Below are positions 7,070 through 15,436 of a DNA stretch of 55,854 nt, in pieces (positions within the stretch are counted from its first letter, which is position 1; each line of letters opens with the position of its first letter). A program made the translations under genes and the position numbers. The stretch lies in NCBI GenBank assembly GCA_027487435.1, contig JAIYDP010000430.1, positions 1 through 55,854 of the forward strand, written 5' to 3'. The DNA comes from Verrucomicrobiaceae bacterium (GTDB lineage Bacteria; Verrucomicrobiota; Verrucomicrobiia; Verrucomicrobiales; Akkermansiaceae). The notes beneath the pieces were generated by a model. That model was given only the letters and a program-made list of their open reading frames with translations. It had not been told where the DNA came from and ran no database searches.

Positions 7070-7197
7070 GCCGAACAAGACGAGACACAGCAACCCCTCT
7101 CAGCCGACCTGTTTACATGTTCTTCCGTAGTTTCAACATCAACTCCATGAGCAACGTGCGCCGCCGTCGATAGGGGTGCACGCGCTTCACGTTCGGC
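7070..7197 (+). other. attC site, long type
   Basis: The arms GCCGAAC (7070-7076) and GTTCGGC (7191-7197) are perfect complements, 128 bp. It is the last clear site of array 1. Confidence 0.85.
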
Positions 7198-7252
7198 TAG
7201 TTCATAAAAACTTAGGTATACCAGCAACCTCAATACATCAGATACGAACCCA

Positions 7253-7918
7253 ATGAATTCATCCATCGTTTGTGCTATCCTCGTATCCATGGTATTGGCT
7301 TCGTGCCAAACAATAGAACCCATTCCCCGTCAAGCAGCGACGCCCACCATGGATTCCCGGCGCATCCAAAAGTCCATGACTTACGGTGACTCGAGGATTT
7401 TTCTCCAGTGCAGAAGGAAGGGCATTAAGACAAATGATTTGATGATCATGAGCAAGGATGGCGAGCCACGCTACCTGTGTCACAACCAATATTTCATCAC
7501 GGACTTCTGCATCAGTAGCCTGGGCATTCTCTACTACTGCGAAGCCGGCCAAGACCACGGGTATGAAGTTGGCACCCGGGGACACGAGTTCCGCCTGCTG
7601 CAAATCGATCTCAAGGCTGTTCCGGAGAAAATCGAACCTCTCCTGCCAGACAAGACTTTCAGCGGGCCCCAACAACTCGAACTGAACCACAATGAAAAGC
7701 TGCTTTGTTTCGCCGACCACTTTGGCAAGCTCCACGTCGTTGCGCTGGCTACGCGGCGTGAGATCAAAATCAGTCTGGATGGCATTGATCCAGACAAGAT
7801 CCAGGGCCTCTATCTCTCCGAAGACAAAAAATCCTTCATCGCAGGGGTCAACACTGGCCAAACCGCGAGCGGAGCATTCATTTGGAGAAATCGCAAGTTC
7901 CCCTTGCCTGCTTTTTGA
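7253..7918 (+). CDS. Lipoprotein with propeller-like repeats
   Basis: The 221-residue protein has a lipoprotein signal (MNSSIVCAILVSMVLASCQT, lipobox VLASC). The rest contains short beta motifs such as SRIFLQCRRKG, ILYYCEAGQDHGYEVG and LLCFADHFGKLHVVALATRR, recalling WD40/TolB-like blades, though fewer than a full propeller. It is the last gene of the array and ends 4 bp before a strong dyad. Unlike several cassette proteins it lacks an attC-derived tail. Confidence 0.7.
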   Translation: MNSSIVCAILVSMVLASCQTIEPIPRQAATPTMDSRRIQKSMTYGDSRIFLQCRRKGIKTNDLMIMSKDGEPRYLCHNQYFITDFCISSLGILYYCEAGQDHGYEVGTRGHEFRLLQIDLKAVPEKIEPLLPDKTFSGPQQLELNHNEKLLCFADHFGKLHVVALATRREIKISLDGIDPDKIQGLYLSEDKKSFIAGVNTGQTASGAFIWRNRKFPLPAF

Positions 7919-7922
7919 TTTA

Positions 7923-7974
7923 GCCGAAATCCGAAGTAAAACGCCGCCATTCGTGCTCTACTTCGGATCTCGGC
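7923..7974. terminator. Strong dyad between convergent genes
   Basis: Positions 7923-7938 pair with 7959-7974 over 16 bases with one mismatch (core ATCCGAAGTA / TACTTCGGAT). It sits between the + strand lipoprotein and the - strand CAP gene and could terminate both; the right side continues into ATCATTTTT (7983-7991). The outer GCCGA/TCGGC also equals the outer bases of the attC arms at 7070-7197, so a decayed attC is an alternative. Confidence 0.55.
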
Positions 7975-8009
7975 ATCACGCACGATCATTTTTCCCTCTT
8001 GCCTTGCGT

Positions 8010-10127
8010 TCAGGGTTGAGTGGCTGTGTGGCGAAGAAAGAGCTTGCTCTTGCCTATGGTGCTGATCTGGAAAACATGATGGTTTCCCGATCCAGTATTC
8101 GGAACATCGGTCCAGTTCACGAGATTTGTCGAGGTTTGGACACCGTAAGTGATCCCTGACACACTCGCCGATTGATCAAAAGCCATCGTCAATGTGGTGC
8201 CAGATTTGACTGCTTGAGGCAGGGCATTTGATGGGTTGGGTAGTATAGGATTGAGTTGGAAGGCATATTCGATGCCATTGGAGAGGCCGTCGGCATCGTG
8301 ATCTGCGGCAAATCCTCCCGTCACGCTTGGGTAAGAATTCGCGATCCAAGCAGCATATCCAGAAGCCACAGCTGTCACCGTTTTCAGCGCACCATAACCA
8401 AACCATTTTGTACCAACATTAGGCCTGACACGCATGATGTAGCTGGTGCCGACGACCAGTGGCGCTCCAGCAGTCGTGGCATTGAGTGGAAATCCCGTGG
8501 TATTTCCTGCGAGTGTCGTAGTGACATCGCCCGTCAACTCGGAGGCATTTGTCACAGTGATATCATCGATATAAAAACCACAGTTTGCATCACCTTGAAC
8601 GACACTGCTACCATTTGACTTCATCACAAAGCGGAGTTGCACCAATTTTCCCGCATAGGAGGAAAGATTGATGGAGCGGAACATCCAGTCAGAATCCCAC
8701 ACTAACGAGCTTAGCCCGACGCCATTGCGACTGGTTAGATCCGTCCAAGACTGGCCGTCAGTAGATATTTGTGTGACTAAGGTGGTAGTGGTAGTGGTGA
8801 AGCGAGCCCGGTCATAGTAGGTGAGAAAACTGTTGGCAGTCGGCACGATATTGCGGGTGACAACAAAAGCTTGATCACTAAAATAGCCGCTTGGGAAGGT
8901 AAGTTGGAAGGCCTTTGCACCCGTGCGTTTCTGAGCGGATTGTCGCAAGATAGCCCCCGGAGAAACCGTTGCGGAAATCTTAGGAACGGGCGCATCTTCT
9001 GCGCCTTCTGTCCAAGCCGCTGTGCTGGCACGAGAAACAACCAATTGGTAGGAATCCGCTTGGTCGATGGAATTGATGGTGTAATTTTGTCCGCTTGTAA
9101 GCGGGCTATCAGAACCCGTAACGTTGACCAATTCACCTAAGACGCCGGGATTAAACAAGCGGACCGTATAGGTTTTGCTCGTAGGCACACCGCCACCGCT
9201 GATGCCGTTGACCGTAACTTGATAGGGCACGTCATCGATGACTGTATTTGGGAGACCATTGACATGCCAAACCAAGGTATTGTCCCCGATGTTTGAAGCA
9301 TTGTTGGAAATGATCGTAGTGGTGACAGGGTTACCATTTTGCGTCATCGTAACGGTGGCGGATGAAAAAATGGCACCAGGATACGAAAGAGACCAACGTG
9401 CTGGGACGAGATTGACCGGCACGTAACCTTCGTTTGGCCAAGAGGTAAACTTTGCGGCGGGGGCGGCCTTAAAGTCGCCAATCACCCAGATGGCATTGGC
9501 GTGTCCATACGTGAGGTGCGAGGGCACATCACCCGTCCCCATGCTTTGAGCGCGTGAATACGCCAGCCAACGGCGGTGCCCAACGGGTTCGTTGCCAGCA
9601 CCGTCATCGCGCATGTAGGCGTCCACTGCTGCGGGACCGTAGTTTCCCAGAGCAAGGTTGGATTTTCCCGCAGCTTCATAGCCATTTGCTGAGTAACAAA
9701 GCCATGTATTCGGAGGGAAATGGCTCAGATCATCGTTGGCAGACATCATTAACGCAGCCTCTTGTGCTTTGGCTGATTTTGTGGCGCTGAAGGTGATATC
9801 CGCAGGATGCCCTGTCATCGCACGATAGAAATTAATCCTTCGCCGCACATCTTCTTTGAATGTAGCTCCCGTGGTGCCCGCGTTGCTTGTTGCGATATTA
9901 CCAGTCCAATTTACATGGTCGGCATAATTTTCCGACGCAGTATAAACCGTTTGGTAAAAGGCCAGAACATCACGCCGATTGCTGGTGGTCACCGTAAAAC
10001 CATCCACGGCATTGGGGCTAGCAGTTCCGGGAGTCCAGGCTATGCTTGGCAAGGTCGTAGCCGCAAGGTAACCAATCCCCAGGTGGACTGTTAGAGGGTG
10101 GTTTGGTAGATTCTGCTTTTTCATCAT
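8010..10127 (-). CDS. Exported CAP-domain protein
   Basis: The product is about 705 residues. After a poorly conserved signal region, residues 60-200 form a CAP (SCP/PR-1-like) domain: a DVRRRINFYRAMTG helix, LSHFPPNTWLCY with the conserved His, and AVDAYMRDDGAGNEPVGHRRW with the second acidic and His positions. Next comes a beta-rich part, with a stretch at about 390-560 (RFTTTTTTLVTQIS, VQLRFVMKSNGSS, CGFYIDDI) resembling a MAM/lectin-like jelly roll, and finally a tail with DHDADGLSNGIEYAF and STNLVNWTDV, a C-terminal module I know from exported proteins of Verrucomicrobia. ATG pairs at 10127/10124 start MMKKQNLP. It is probably cell-surface or secreted. The 346 bp upstream (10128-10473) show no gene and no clear promoter. 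Confidence 0.82.
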   Translation of the reverse strand: MMKKQNLPNHPLTVHLGIGYLAATTLPSIAWTPGTASPNAVDGFTVTTSNRRDVLAFYQTVYTASENYADHVNWTGNIATSNAGTTGATFKEDVRRRINFYRAMTGHPADITFSATKSAKAQEAALMMSANDDLSHFPPNTWLCYSANGYEAAGKSNLALGNYGPAAVDAYMRDDGAGNEPVGHRRWLAYSRAQSMGTGDVPSHLTYGHANAIWVIGDFKAAPAAKFTSWPNEGYVPVNLVPARWSLSYPGAIFSSATVTMTQNGNPVTTTIISNNASNIGDNTLVWHVNGLPNTVIDDVPYQVTVNGISGGGVPTSKTYTVRLFNPGVLGELVNVTGSDSPLTSGQNYTINSIDQADSYQLVVSRASTAAWTEGAEDAPVPKISATVSPGAILRQSAQKRTGAKAFQLTFPSGYFSDQAFVVTRNIVPTANSFLTYYDRARFTTTTTTLVTQISTDGQSWTDLTSRNGVGLSSLVWDSDWMFRSINLSSYAGKLVQLRFVMKSNGSSVVQGDANCGFYIDDITVTNASELTGDVTTTLAGNTTGFPLNATTAGAPLVVGTSYIMRVRPNVGTKWFGYGALKTVTAVASGYAAWIANSYPSVTGGFAADHDADGLSNGIEYAFQLNPILPNPSNALPQAVKSGTTLTMAFDQSASVSGITYGVQTSTNLVNWTDVPNTGSGNHHVFQISTIGKSKLFLRHTATQP

Positions 10128-10473
10128 GGCAGGCTTGGTGTAGATGGCAAAGTGCGACGCACTGCCGCTTTTTGTAATGCACCAGTCCATCGTCAGCAAG
10201 GGAGAAATCCTTCCTGATCAGCGAACGCAATTACCTTTTCTTTGGCTTCGTGAGGATGTGGCTCTGTCAACAGAAACGATTGATTTTGAAGCCTCTGCCA
10301 ACAGCCGTAATAGAGGTAAAAAATGCGATACAGATGGCGTTCGCTTGGTGACATCATTCGTATTTCGTGCGGAATTTTTTTTCATCCAATTAGGACTTCT
10401 TCGACACTCTACAATTCGAAAAATCAAAATTGTCTCGCTCTCAACTTTTATTACTGGGCTGAATGATAGCCCA

Positions 10474-11166
10474 TCAAGTTCCGCGGGTGTTGCCGTAGAG
10501 ATCGATGTGGAGGCGCGGGGTGTAGCGGAAGCCGTGCTGTTTGCAGAGCTCCGCGACGATGGGCGCAGTGGCGTGGAGTTTTTTTGCGTCGACTCCTTCT
10601 GGCATCAGCATGATGTGCTGCGCAAGCGGGGTGAGGTTGTTGCGTTCGAGGAGTTCGATGATTTCTCTGACGTCGGCTTCATGGCGGACGACGAATTTGA
10701 GTTGGAAATCGCAATGATCCATCCAGGCGCGGAGGACATCAGGTTGCCAGCGAGTGGCTTCGTGTCGGGCTGACCATGGGCCTGCTTGCTCCATGCTGGG
10801 CGTGGAGTGCGCGAGCTTGGGACTGAGCGACGCGAGGTGGCAGGCAATGCCTTGCGGCGGAATGGTGCCTGCTGTTTCGATGGTGATGTGAAGACCGCGT
10901 TGGTCGAGTTCGCGCGCGAGGTCGTGGATGCCTTTGGCGACCATTGGTTCGCCGCCAGTGAGCACGATGTGGCGCACGGGCGTTTTGTCCACGAGGCTGA
11001 GGATTTCCGCGATGCTCATTTCCGTGCCGGTCGGGTTCCAAGAGGCGTAAGGAGTATCGCACCATGAGCAGCGAAGATTGCAGCCGGAAGTACGGAGGAA
11101 AAAGCTCGGCATGCCGATCAAAGATCCCTCGCCCTGGAGCGAGTGAAATGTTTCCGAGATTAGCAT
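10474..11166 (-). CDS. queE: 7-carboxy-7-deazaguanine synthase
   Basis: The 230-residue radical SAM enzyme rearranges 6-carboxytetrahydropterin to 7-carboxy-7-deazaguanine in queuosine biosynthesis. The start MLISETFHSLQGEG is diagnostic, followed by SGCNLRCSWCDTPY, which supplies the three cysteines of the 4Fe-4S cluster, and the HIVLTGGEPM motif. The open frame continues further upstream but within queC, so the ATG at 11166 is used; it overlaps the queC stop by seven bases (11160-11166), indicating coupled translation. A 6-bp hairpin (GGGCTGAATGATAGCCC) lies just after the stop but has no T-run. Confidence 0.95.
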   Translation of the reverse strand: MLISETFHSLQGEGSLIGMPSFFLRTSGCNLRCSWCDTPYASWNPTGTEMSIAEILSLVDKTPVRHIVLTGGEPMVAKGIHDLARELDQRGLHITIETAGTIPPQGIACHLASLSPKLAHSTPSMEQAGPWSARHEATRWQPDVLRAWMDHCDFQLKFVVRHEADVREIIELLERNNLTPLAQHIMLMPEGVDAKKLHATAPIVAELCKQHGFRYTPRLHIDLYGNTRGT

Positions 11167-11852
11167 GGGGCGGAGGGCAGCGGAGGGGTGGCGAGATAGT
11201 GGGTAGGATCTGGCACACCAGCAAGGAGGAATGCTTCGCGGCGTTCCACGCAGGTGCCACAGACTCCGCAGTGGGTGTCTCCGCCTTTGTAACAAGACCA
11301 TGTTTGCGAGAAATCGATACCGAGTTCCGCACCGCAGCGGGCGATGGCAGTTTTGTCCATCTGGATGAAAGGGCGGGAAATTTCGACTCGGGCGTAGGTG
11401 CCTTCGCGCACGGCTTGTTCCATGCCCTGCATGAAGGGCTCGCGGCAATCGGGGTAAATGGCGTGATCGCCCGAGTGAGCAGCGATCACGAGCCTTCCGG
11501 AGCCCGCATTTTCGGCGACACCGGCGGCGATGGCGAGCATGATGCCGTTGCGAAAGGGTACGACGGTTTGTTTCATGCTTTCCTCGGCGTAGTGGCCTTC
11601 AGGGATGTCGGCACCGCCTTGCAGGAGGCTGCTATCGAACAAGTTGGCGATGAAATCGATATTAACCACGCGGTGAGGAATGCCGAGGTGGCGGCAGTGC
11701 CATGCCGCGTAGTGTAGTTCGCGCGCATTATGCTTAGATCCGTAATCGAAGCTAAGCGCGAGCTGGATTTCACCTTCCTCTCGGGTGTGATAGAGCGCCG
11801 TCACGGAGTCCATGCCGCCACTTAAAAGAACAATGGAAGGAGATGTCTGCAT
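11160..11852 (-). CDS. queC: 7-cyano-7-deazaguanine synthase
   Basis: The 230-residue protein catalyses ATP-dependent conversion of the queE product to preQ0. Evidence: the N-terminal PP-loop IVLLSGGMDSVTALY, the QTVVPFRNGIML and SGDHAIYPDCREPF segments typical of QueC, and the C-terminal zinc site in CYKGGDTHCGVCGTC. ATG 11852 gives MQTSPSIVLLSGG, the normal family start; the longer frame overlaps purB. It lies 25 bp after purB and overlaps queE, so these genes are likely co-transcribed. Confidence 0.95.
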   Translation of the reverse strand: MQTSPSIVLLSGGMDSVTALYHTREEGEIQLALSFDYGSKHNARELHYAAWHCRHLGIPHRVVNIDFIANLFDSSLLQGGADIPEGHYAEESMKQTVVPFRNGIMLAIAAGVAENAGSGRLVIAAHSGDHAIYPDCREPFMQGMEQAVREGTYARVEISRPFIQMDKTAIARCGAELGIDFSQTWSCYKGGDTHCGVCGTCVERREAFLLAGVPDPTHYLATPPLPSAPC

Positions 11853-11877
11853 GAGCTGAAGGAGACGGCTTTGGTTG

Positions 11878-13335
11878 TTAGAGAATGGAACCAGGCGAGT
11901 AGGCAGCGGCTTGCGGGTATTGTTGTTCGATAGCTGTGACCATTTTCGAGAAATGCGCGACTTGCGCGGCGGCGGCTCCGGTTTCTCTTTCGCCATGAGC
12001 GACAATGATGTCGAGGGTGGGTCGATCAAGTCCGAGACGCGCATCTGCGGCGAGGCGGTCAATGAGGTCGTTGCGATCGATGAGATTATTGCGCAAATCC
12101 TTCACCGTGGCGACGGCATGCTCTTTGATGGCATGGTGCGCGGTTTCGCGTCCTACGCCGCGTTTCACAGCTTCCATCATCACGGTGGTTGTGAGGAGGA
12201 AGGGCAAGTAGTGAGCGGTCTCAGCGGCGATCATTTGCGGGTAGGCTTCCATTTGATCGAGGATGGTGAGGAAGGTTTCAAATAAGCCATCGAGGGCGAA
12301 GAAGGCATCCGGCAGCATCACGCGGCGGACGACAGAGCATGAGACATCCCCCTCGTTCCACTGATCGCCGGCGAGGCTCGCAGCCATGGTGAGGTAGCCT
12401 TTGAGGATGAGGTGAAAGCCATTGACCCGTTCGCACGAGCGGCTGTTCATTTTGTGGGGCATGGCGCTGGAACCCGTTTGGCCCGGGGCAAAGCCTTCGC
12501 TGGCGGTTTCGTGCCCCGCCATGATGCGAAGGGTTTTGCAAAAGGAAGAAGGCGCGCTAGCAAGATCTGTGAGGATGCTGACGACGCGGAAGTCGAGCGA
12601 GCGAGGATAAACCTGGCCGACATTCGTCCATACGGCGTTCATGCCAAGATGCTCAGTGATGCGTTTTTCGAGAGTCAGGACTTTTTCGGTATCGCCTTCG
12701 AAGAGCGAGAGCTGATCCATTTGTGTACCGACAGCACCTTTGAGGCCGCGGACGGCGTATTGGTGGATGATGCTTTCGAGCAAGGTAAGACCAGAGAGCA
12801 ATTCCTCGCCAAACATGGCAATGCGTTTTCCCAAGGTGGTCGGCTGAGCGGCGACGTTGTGAGTTCGGGCAGTGAGGATGATCTCTTGGTGGGCTTCTGC
12901 GAGCGCGCGAAAACGGCGCAACGCAGCCACACAGCGATTGCGGATGATGAGCAGCGATTGATACACCTGAAGCTGTTCGACGTTTTCGGTGAGGTCGCGG
13001 GAAGTCATGCCCTTGTGGACGTGCTCTTGGCCAGCGAGATCATTGAATTCCTCGATGCGAGCTTTCACATCGTGGCGGGTGATGCGTTCGCGCTCCATGA
13101 TGGAAGCGGCATCAATCTGGTGTTTCACTTGCTCATAGGCATCGATGGCCTCGGCGGGGATGTCTAGACCAAGATCTTTCTGGGCTTTCATCACCGCGAT
13201 CCAAAATTCACGTTCCAAAAGGATTCGACCCTCGGCAGACCACACATCTTGCATGGCTGCGGAGGCATATCGTTGCGCTAAAACATTGGCAATCACGGGC
13301 ACTGTGTATGCCACCCAACCGTTGCGTGCAATCAT
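11878..13335 (-). CDS. purB: Adenylosuccinate lyase
   Basis: The 485-residue protein carries out two fumarate-releasing steps of purine synthesis (SAICAR to AICAR, adenylosuccinate to AMP). The superfamily signature GSSAMPHKMNSRSCER is present near residue 290, with the upstream catalytic region TARTHNVAAQPTTLGKR and SRDLTENVEQ. Length is in the family range. The ATG at 13335 adds about 14 residues before the conserved IANVLAQRYAS; a start nearer to that point is possible. It is preceded 33 bp upstream by the carotenoid desaturase-like gene on the same strand and followed by queC. Confidence 0.95.
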   Translation of the reverse strand: MIARNGWVAYTVPVIANVLAQRYASAAMQDVWSAEGRILLEREFWIAVMKAQKDLGLDIPAEAIDAYEQVKHQIDAASIMERERITRHDVKARIEEFNDLAGQEHVHKGMTSRDLTENVEQLQVYQSLLIIRNRCVAALRRFRALAEAHQEIILTARTHNVAAQPTTLGKRIAMFGEELLSGLTLLESIIHQYAVRGLKGAVGTQMDQLSLFEGDTEKVLTLEKRITEHLGMNAVWTNVGQVYPRSLDFRVVSILTDLASAPSSFCKTLRIMAGHETASEGFAPGQTGSSAMPHKMNSRSCERVNGFHLILKGYLTMAASLAGDQWNEGDVSCSVVRRVMLPDAFFALDGLFETFLTILDQMEAYPQMIAAETAHYLPFLLTTTVMMEAVKRGVGRETAHHAIKEHAVATVKDLRNNLIDRNDLIDRLAADARLGLDRPTLDIIVAHGERETGAAAAQVAHFSKMVTAIEQQYPQAAAYSPGSIL

Positions 13336-13368
13336 GAAAACGGTCAGAAACTCCAGAAAACCGCTGCG

Positions 13369-14883
13369 TTAGACAAACTGCGGTGCGAGATCGACGCGGG
13401 TGTGAGGAATATTATGTCGCTCGCAAAGCATGTTGCTGGAAAGGCGACCACTTTCGTAAATGGTAGGAAGTCCGCTGCCGGGGTGGGTACCGCCACCCAC
13501 GAGATAGACATTCTCCGTACCTTTCATGCGATTGTGTGGGCGCAGGTAGAGCATTTGATCGAGCGTATGGGCGAGATTGAAGGTGGCGCCCATGAAGACG
13601 TCAGCTTCATCGCGCCAATCCACAGGAGTGAGAATGCGCTCAGCGATGATGTGGGAGCGCAGATCTTTCATCCCGGTTTTTTGCTCGATACGGTCGAGAA
13701 CTTTGTCGCGATAGCTATGCTTGTTGGCTTCCCAATCGTAGCCGTAGCGGTCATTGATGGTAGGAACGAGAATGTAGAGGCCAGATTGGCCAGCAGGCGC
13801 TACGTTAGGGTCGGTGATGGAGCTATTGCGAACGTAAACGGACATATCATCGGAGACAATGCGTTCGCCCTGAATATCTTGAACATTCAGTCGGTAGTCG
13901 TCGGCAAAAATGATGTGGTGATGCGGTTCGTCATGGTAAATGGTGTCGAGACCGAGGTAGAGCATGAACGTCGAGCAAGAGAATTTTTTCTTCTCAATTT
14001 CCTCCACTGGGCGAGAGCGTCCATTGAGCAGTTTGGTGACTACGTTGCCGTAATCGGCATTCATGATGACATCATCGCATTCGAGCAATTCGCCGTTTTC
14101 CAAACGCACGCCAGTAGCGCATGAGCCCGACCAGCAAACTTCTTTCATCGGAGTGCTGAGCCGTAAAGTGCCGCCGTTTTTTTCGAAGACTTTGGCCATG
14201 GCTTCGGATATTTTGCACAGTCCACCTTGAACGTGGTAGATGCCGTAGCGGTATTCGATGTAGGAAAGAATACTAAACAGCGCGGGGCAGCGCCATGGGG
14301 ACATGCCGAGGTACTTGGCCTGGAAAGTGAACGCGAGCTTGAGTCGATCGTCGTGGAAATAGTTTTCGAGAACATCGACAACGCTTTTTCCCGTAGCCAC
14401 GTAAGGAATGGCCTTCATCAAGGTGGTGCTCAGAAACGCCTTGAGTTCGTGATAGGGACGCTGCAAACAAGGGTAAATGGCGCCCAGTTTTTGTGCGTGA
14501 TCCGCCATGAAACGACGATAGCCCGAACCGTGATCAGGGAAAGCTTTCTCGATGTTTTTTTCCATCTGCTCGATGTTGCAGGTGGTCTCGAGCGTCAAGT
14601 CGCCCCATGTGAGCTTGGTCATGGGATCGAGCAAAACGAATTCGAGATAATCTTCCGCTTTGGCTCCAGCCTCGACGAAAACTTCGTCTAGAGTAAACTT
14701 TTGATGGAGAAAGGTAGGCCCTGTATCGAAGGAAAAATCGCCGACTTTGAGCTCAGCATTGCGTCCGCCGACGCGGTCACGTTTTTCGACGATGGTGACG
14801 TCGAGGCCTCGATGGGCAAGGATCATGCCAGCTGTGAGTCCGCCAGGGCCGGCTCCAATGATTACGATTTTCTTGCGTTTCAT
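13369..14883 (-). CDS. Phytoene desaturase family FAD oxidoreductase (CrtI/CrtN-like)
   Basis: The 504-residue flavoprotein starts with the dinucleotide-binding motif VVIIGAGPGGLTAGMILAHR-type fold (here KIVIIGAGPGGLTAG) and VGGRN, and ends with VYLVGGGTHPGSGLPT and a Ser-rich helix, the C-terminal FAD signature of the CrtI family. The RYGIYHVQGGLCKISEAMA segment near residue 220 is the family's substrate-channel region. It likely desaturates a C30 or C40 polyene for membrane carotenoids; which one cannot be decided here. No phytoene/squalene synthase lies in the window. It is divergent from the 15032 gene, with a double dyad between them. Confidence 0.88.
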   Translation of the reverse strand: MKRKKIVIIGAGPGGLTAGMILAHRGLDVTIVEKRDRVGGRNAELKVGDFSFDTGPTFLHQKFTLDEVFVEAGAKAEDYLEFVLLDPMTKLTWGDLTLETTCNIEQMEKNIEKAFPDHGSGYRRFMADHAQKLGAIYPCLQRPYHELKAFLSTTLMKAIPYVATGKSVVDVLENYFHDDRLKLAFTFQAKYLGMSPWRCPALFSILSYIEYRYGIYHVQGGLCKISEAMAKVFEKNGGTLRLSTPMKEVCWSGSCATGVRLENGELLECDDVIMNADYGNVVTKLLNGRSRPVEEIEKKKFSCSTFMLYLGLDTIYHDEPHHHIIFADDYRLNVQDIQGERIVSDDMSVYVRNSSITDPNVAPAGQSGLYILVPTINDRYGYDWEANKHSYRDKVLDRIEQKTGMKDLRSHIIAERILTPVDWRDEADVFMGATFNLAHTLDQMLYLRPHNRMKGTENVYLVGGGTHPGSGLPTIYESGRLSSNMLCERHNIPHTRVDLAPQFV

Positions 14884-14930
14884 GCGTTACTTGGACAAAT
14901 CTATAGCTCATTCTTTGCCAACCTGCGAAA

Positions 14931-14964
14931 TATTTTTTCAGAAAAAATAGGAAATTGCTATTTT
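14931..14964. promoter_or_regulatory. Overlapping dyads, candidate repressor operator
   Basis: Two overlapping inverted repeats occupy the divergent intergenic region: TATTTTTT-CAG-AAAAAATA (14931-14949) and AAAATAG-N7-CTATTTT (14944-14964). The location upstream of an ABC transporter ATPase gene and the AT-rich palindrome would fit a Zur/MntR/Fur-type metal repressor, but the regulator is inferred. Confidence 0.45.
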
Positions 14965-15031
14965 GTAGGATCAGCGCTTGTCACGGAGCAAGAAAGGCTG
15001 GCAAAGTCTGTGCATGAAAGGATCCCCATTG

Positions 15032-15436
15032 ATGCGCACGCTATTGATTGCCGTAGTGGTGGTGGTCGTGGGTGTCGCGTTGCGTTGGCATGTCGCCGAT
15101 GAGATTCCCGCCATTTCCAGTGGTCACGATCAAAGCCACGATCCGGTAGCGCAGGTTGGCAAGATGCCATTTGAGTTGATTTTGTCAGCGGAAGCGAAGC
15201 GGGTCACATTGCGACGGGGAGAGACGACTGTGTTGAACGAAACGCATGTCGTATCAGGTTTACGCGGAGATTTTCCAGCGGGTGAGGACGCAATTTTTTT
15301 AGAAATTGAGTGGGAGGATGATGCGAAAGCGCCGCGGTATTTCGCGAAGTTGCGTGTGGAGCCACCAGGTCGCGAGAGTCGGGAGCGGGTGTTTGACTCC
15401 GCAGGGGGAATTGATGATTTGTGGGAAATGCCATGA
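15032..15436 (+). CDS. Small membrane-anchored protein next to ABC ATPase
   Basis: The 134-residue protein has an N-terminal hydrophobic segment MRTLLIAVVVVVVGVALRW, a probable signal anchor, then a His-containing linker (SSGHDQSHDP) and a C-terminal beta-rich domain with EIEWEDDAKAPRYFAKLRVE. ATG 15032 has AAAGGA nine bases upstream; an ATG at 15014 is also possible. Its stop overlaps the ATPase start (ATGA at 15433-15436), so the two are translationally coupled. No family was recognised; it may be a periplasmic helper of the transporter. Confidence 0.7.
   Translation: MRTLLIAVVVVVVGVALRWHVADEIPAISSGHDQSHDPVAQVGKMPFELILSAEAKRVTLRRGETTVLNETHVVSGLRGDFPAGEDAIFLEIEWEDDAKAPRYFAKLRVEPPGRESRERVFDSAGGIDDLWEMP

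Larger units (their letters stand above)
1..7197 (+). mobile_element. Integron gene-cassette array 1 (no integrase in window)
   Basis: Eleven attC-like sites lie between positions 113 and 7197, each at the 3' side of a short gene or gene pair, all in the same orientation. Each site starts with an arm ending in AAC and finishes with an arm starting in GTT, usually complementary (for example GCAGAAC with GTTCTGC, GCCGAAC with GTTCGGC). The cassettes encode unrelated small proteins, which is the established character of integron arrays. No tyrosine-recombinase (IntI) gene is visible, so within the window this is a cluster of attC sites lacking an integrase; the integrase may lie left of position 1. 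The last cassette gene (7253-7918) is followed by a dyad at 7923-7974 that may be a decayed attC or a terminator. Confidence 0.88.

Noticed and set aside
10144..11717. Long + strand frames opposite queE and queC
   Set aside because: They are antisense shadows of clearly identified queE and queC, with no domain and no start signals.
12412..14691. Several + strand frames of 150-250 codons opposite purB and the carotenoid desaturase gene
   Set aside because: The opposite strand encodes conserved enzymes over the whole stretch; the frames reflect codon bias only.
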